Shown here: positions 4,638-6,088 of the stretch, piece by piece
How the letters are laid out: each line of letters starts with the position of its first letter
Position numbering within the stretch: the stretch's first letter is position 1
DNA from: Actinomycetota bacterium
GTDB lineage: Bacteria; Actinomycetota; Actinomycetes; JACCUZ01
Direction of reading: 5' to 3'
DNA: 6,088 nt
NCBI GenBank assembly: GCA_030841195.1
Contig: JAVEDA010000289.1
Location: 1-6,088, forward strand
The notes under the pieces: generated by a model
Seen by the model: the letters and a program-made list of their open reading frames with translations, nothing else
Told to the model about the DNA's origin: nothing
Database searches by the model: none
Position numbers and translations under genes: made by a program

Positions 4638-5167
4638 CAGAGGACGTCGGGGTCGAGCACCCGCATCGACACCTCGACGCCGAGCTCGAGGCCGGTTGCC
4701 ACCAGGTCCCGGTCGAGCTGCTCCGGGTCGACGGCTGCCGGCAGGTCCACTTCGGCGAGCAGCACGTACAGCTCGCCGCTGAGGCGGGTCGAGAGGTCGG
4801 TGACGTTGCCGCCGGCCTCGGCCACGACCGCGGTGACCGCGGAGACGATCCCCGGCCGGTCGGCTCCGTGCACCGACACGAGGTAGGTCGCCCCGAGCGG
4901 GGTCGCCGGCGCCTCGGCGGGCACCTCGCGGACCGACACCTGCAGCGACCCGTCGGCCGACAACGGTGCGAGCGCTGCCTCGGCCTCGGTGGCGGTGACG
5001 TCCGCGGCGGCGACGAGCACCATCGCGAAGTGCCCGCGCAGGATCGACATGGTCGAGTCCTCGAGATTGGCGCCGAGCCCGGCCAGCAGCCGGGTGGTGT
5101 CGGCGATGATGCCGGGCCGGTCCCGGCCGATCACTGTGACCACGAGCTGGACCCGGCCGCTGGTCAC
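4637..5167 (-). CDS. Double-ACT-domain protein, GcvR-like
   Basis: This 176-residue soluble protein is built from two ACT domains, at about residues 6-82 and 94-172. Each opens with a beta strand leading into the ligand-loop signature: GRDRPGI (14-20) and GADRPGI (101-107). The linker EVPAEAPATP is short and there is no catalytic or DNA-binding domain. ACT domains bind amino acids and act as allosteric sensors; two-ACT proteins of this size include GcvR, the glycine-cleavage regulator of E. coli, and related amino-acid-binding proteins. The ligand and partner are unknown here. The GTG start is chosen because the homology begins there, GAGG lies seven bases before it, and it overlaps the NADH dehydrogenase stop by four bases (GTGA). 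The frame is open further upstream only as a shadow of that gene. It sits between NDH-2 and deformylase in an overlapping operon. Confidence 0.9.
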   Translation of the reverse strand: MTSGRVQLVVTVIGRDRPGIIADTTRLLAGLGANLEDSTMSILRGHFAMVLVAAADVTATEAEAALAPLSADGSLQVSVREVPAEAPATPLGATYLVSVHGADRPGIVSAVTAVVAEAGGNVTDLSTRLSGELYVLLAEVDLPAAVDPEQLDRDLVATGLELGVEVSMRVLDPDVL

Positions 5168-6088
5168 CGGGACGCCTCGCTGAACTCCTCCCGCGGCCGC
5201 TGCAGCGAGCCGAGGGAGACGATGTCGCGGCGGAAGAACAGCGCCAGGGTCCAGTCCAGGATGACCCGGATCTTGCGGTTCAAGGTGGGCACCCGGCTCA
5301 CGTGGTAGGTCCGGTGCATGAACCAGGCCGGGAAGCCGCGCAGCTTGACGCCGTAGACCTGCGCCACCCCCTTGTAGAGGCCAAGGGAGGCCACCGACCC
5401 GACATACTTGTGGGCGTAGGCGTTGGGCGTCCGACCGTTGAGCACCAGGGCGATGTTGCTGCCGAGCACCTTCGCCTGCCGTACGGCGTGCTGGGCGCTC
5501 GGTCCGGTGGTCGCACCGGGGCCGGCCGTGAGGTCGGGCACCGCCGCCCCGTCGCCCGCCGACCAGGCACCCTCGACGCCCTCGACCCGCAGGTCGGGAC
5601 GGCACTTCACCCGGCCCTTCTCGTCCAGCGGCAGGCCGGTGCGGGTCAGCATCGGGTTGGCCCTGACGCCGGCCGTCCAGACCAGCGTCTCGGCGTCGAA
5701 CTCCTCGCCGTCGGACAGCACGATGTGCCCGTCGACGCAGGACACCAGCCGGGTGTTGAGCCGGACATCGATCTTGCGCTTGACCAGCTCGCCGACGGTG
5801 TAGCGGCCCAGGTCCTCGCCCACCTCGGGCAGGATCCGTCCGGTCGCCTCCACCAGCACGAACCGGATGTCACCCTTCGACAGCTCCGGGTAGTAGCGGG
5901 TGGCATACATCGCCATGTCCTCGAGCTCGGCCAATGCCTCGATGCCGGAGTAGCCGCCGCCGACGAACACGAACGTGAGCAGCCTGCGGCGGGCCGCGTG
6001 GTCGGCGATGCTCGTGGCGATGTCGAGCTTGTCGAGCACCTGGTTGCGCAGCGCGATGGCTTCCTCGACCTGCTTGAAGCCGATGCCC
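5164..6088 (-). CDS. ndh: Type II NADH dehydrogenase (NDH-2), N-terminus outside window
   Basis: The last 307 residues of a single-subunit flavoprotein are present; this enzyme passes electrons from NADH to menaquinone without pumping protons, at the inner face of the membrane. The visible part starts in FKQVEEAIALRNQVLDKLD, the helix before the second Rossmann fold. The NADH-binding FVGGGYSGIE follows (41-50). WTAGV (137-141), the FAD-binding SAGDGAAVPD (176-185) and AQHAVRQA (198-205), a segment near the flavin, come next. The C-terminus has an amphipathic segment, ILDWTLALFFRRDIVSL (276-292), which anchors NDH-2 in the membrane. The first FAD-binding GxGxxG must lie beyond the right edge. 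An internal GTG at 6039 is not the start, since typical NDH-2 sequence precedes it. It is the first visible gene of the operon with the ACT protein and deformylase. Confidence 0.95.
   Translation of the reverse strand, partial: GIGFKQVEEAIALRNQVLDKLDIATSIADHAARRRLLTFVFVGGGYSGIEALAELEDMAMYATRYYPELSKGDIRFVLVEATGRILPEVGEDLGRYTVGELVKRKIDVRLNTRLVSCVDGHIVLSDGEEFDAETLVWTAGVRANPMLTRTGLPLDEKGRVKCRPDLRVEGVEGAWSAGDGAAVPDLTAGPGATTGPSAQHAVRQAKVLGSNIALVLNGRTPNAYAHKYVGSVASLGLYKGVAQVYGVKLRGFPAWFMHRTYHVSRVPTLNRKIRVILDWTLALFFRRDIVSLGSLQRPREEFSEASR

Noticed and set aside
5168..5605. N-terminal extension of the ACT-protein frame
   Set aside because: It is an out-of-frame reading of the NADH dehydrogenase; the ACT homology begins just after the GTG at 5167.
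1..6088. CRISPR array, transposase, toxin-antitoxin, phage or defence system
   Set aside because: No spaced repeats of CRISPR size, no transposase or integrase motifs, and every good reading frame is accounted for by metabolic, membrane or translation genes.

Overview
This window looks like an ordinary chromosomal stretch from a high-GC Gram-positive bacterium of the Actinomycetota. The evidence is the strong GC bias at third codon positions, frequent GTG starts, 1-4 nt stop/start overlaps, an F420-type flavin/deazaflavin reductase of the Rv1155 family, and actinobacterial versions of Bax-inhibitor-1, NDH-2 and thiolase. The genus cannot be fixed from sequence alone. There is no sign of phage, transposase, CRISPR or plasmid genes.

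Layout, left to right. (1) The 3' end of an SGNH/GDSL hydrolase gene (+) is followed by a complete acetyl-CoA acetyltransferase (thiolase, +). The thiolase has its own likely promoter, whose -10 overlaps a TTACC/GGTAA inverted repeat. From memory, the hydrolase-thiolase pair matches M. tuberculosis Rv1075c-Rv1074c (fadA3). (2) A 145-bp convergent gap holds an unusual symmetric structure: two copies of an 18-bp palindrome in mirror orientation around a third, weaker palindrome, with an 11-bp direct repeat outside them. (3) A small helical protein of unknown function (-) appears to start from a leaderless promoter. (4) A divergent pair (+) follows: a 76-aa DUF4287-type protein and an Rv1155-like PPOX/F420-type reductase, overlapping by GTGA. 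(5) A strong hairpin separates this pair from a convergent Bax inhibitor-1/YccA membrane protein (-). (6) A tRNA-Leu gene with anticodon UAA (-) follows, the isoacceptor called bldA in Streptomyces. (7) A tightly packed minus-strand operon, in transcription order, runs: NDH-2 type NADH dehydrogenase (5' end outside the window), a double-ACT-domain protein (GcvR-like), and a divergent peptide deformylase. The tRNA lies 43 bp downstream of the deformylase.

The genes are mainly central metabolism (acyl-CoA thiolysis/condensation, respiratory NADH oxidation), amino-acid sensing, N-terminal protein maturation and translation. Nothing forms a clearly new multi-gene system. The most distinctive features are the symmetric palindrome element between the thiolase and the small minus-strand gene, the operator-like promoter of the thiolase, the leaderless promoter, the tRNA-Leu(UAA) in a region whose genes contain no TTA codon, and the coupled DUF4287-reductase pair. 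No gene-free stretch exceeds 300 bp; the longest is the 145-bp gap just described.
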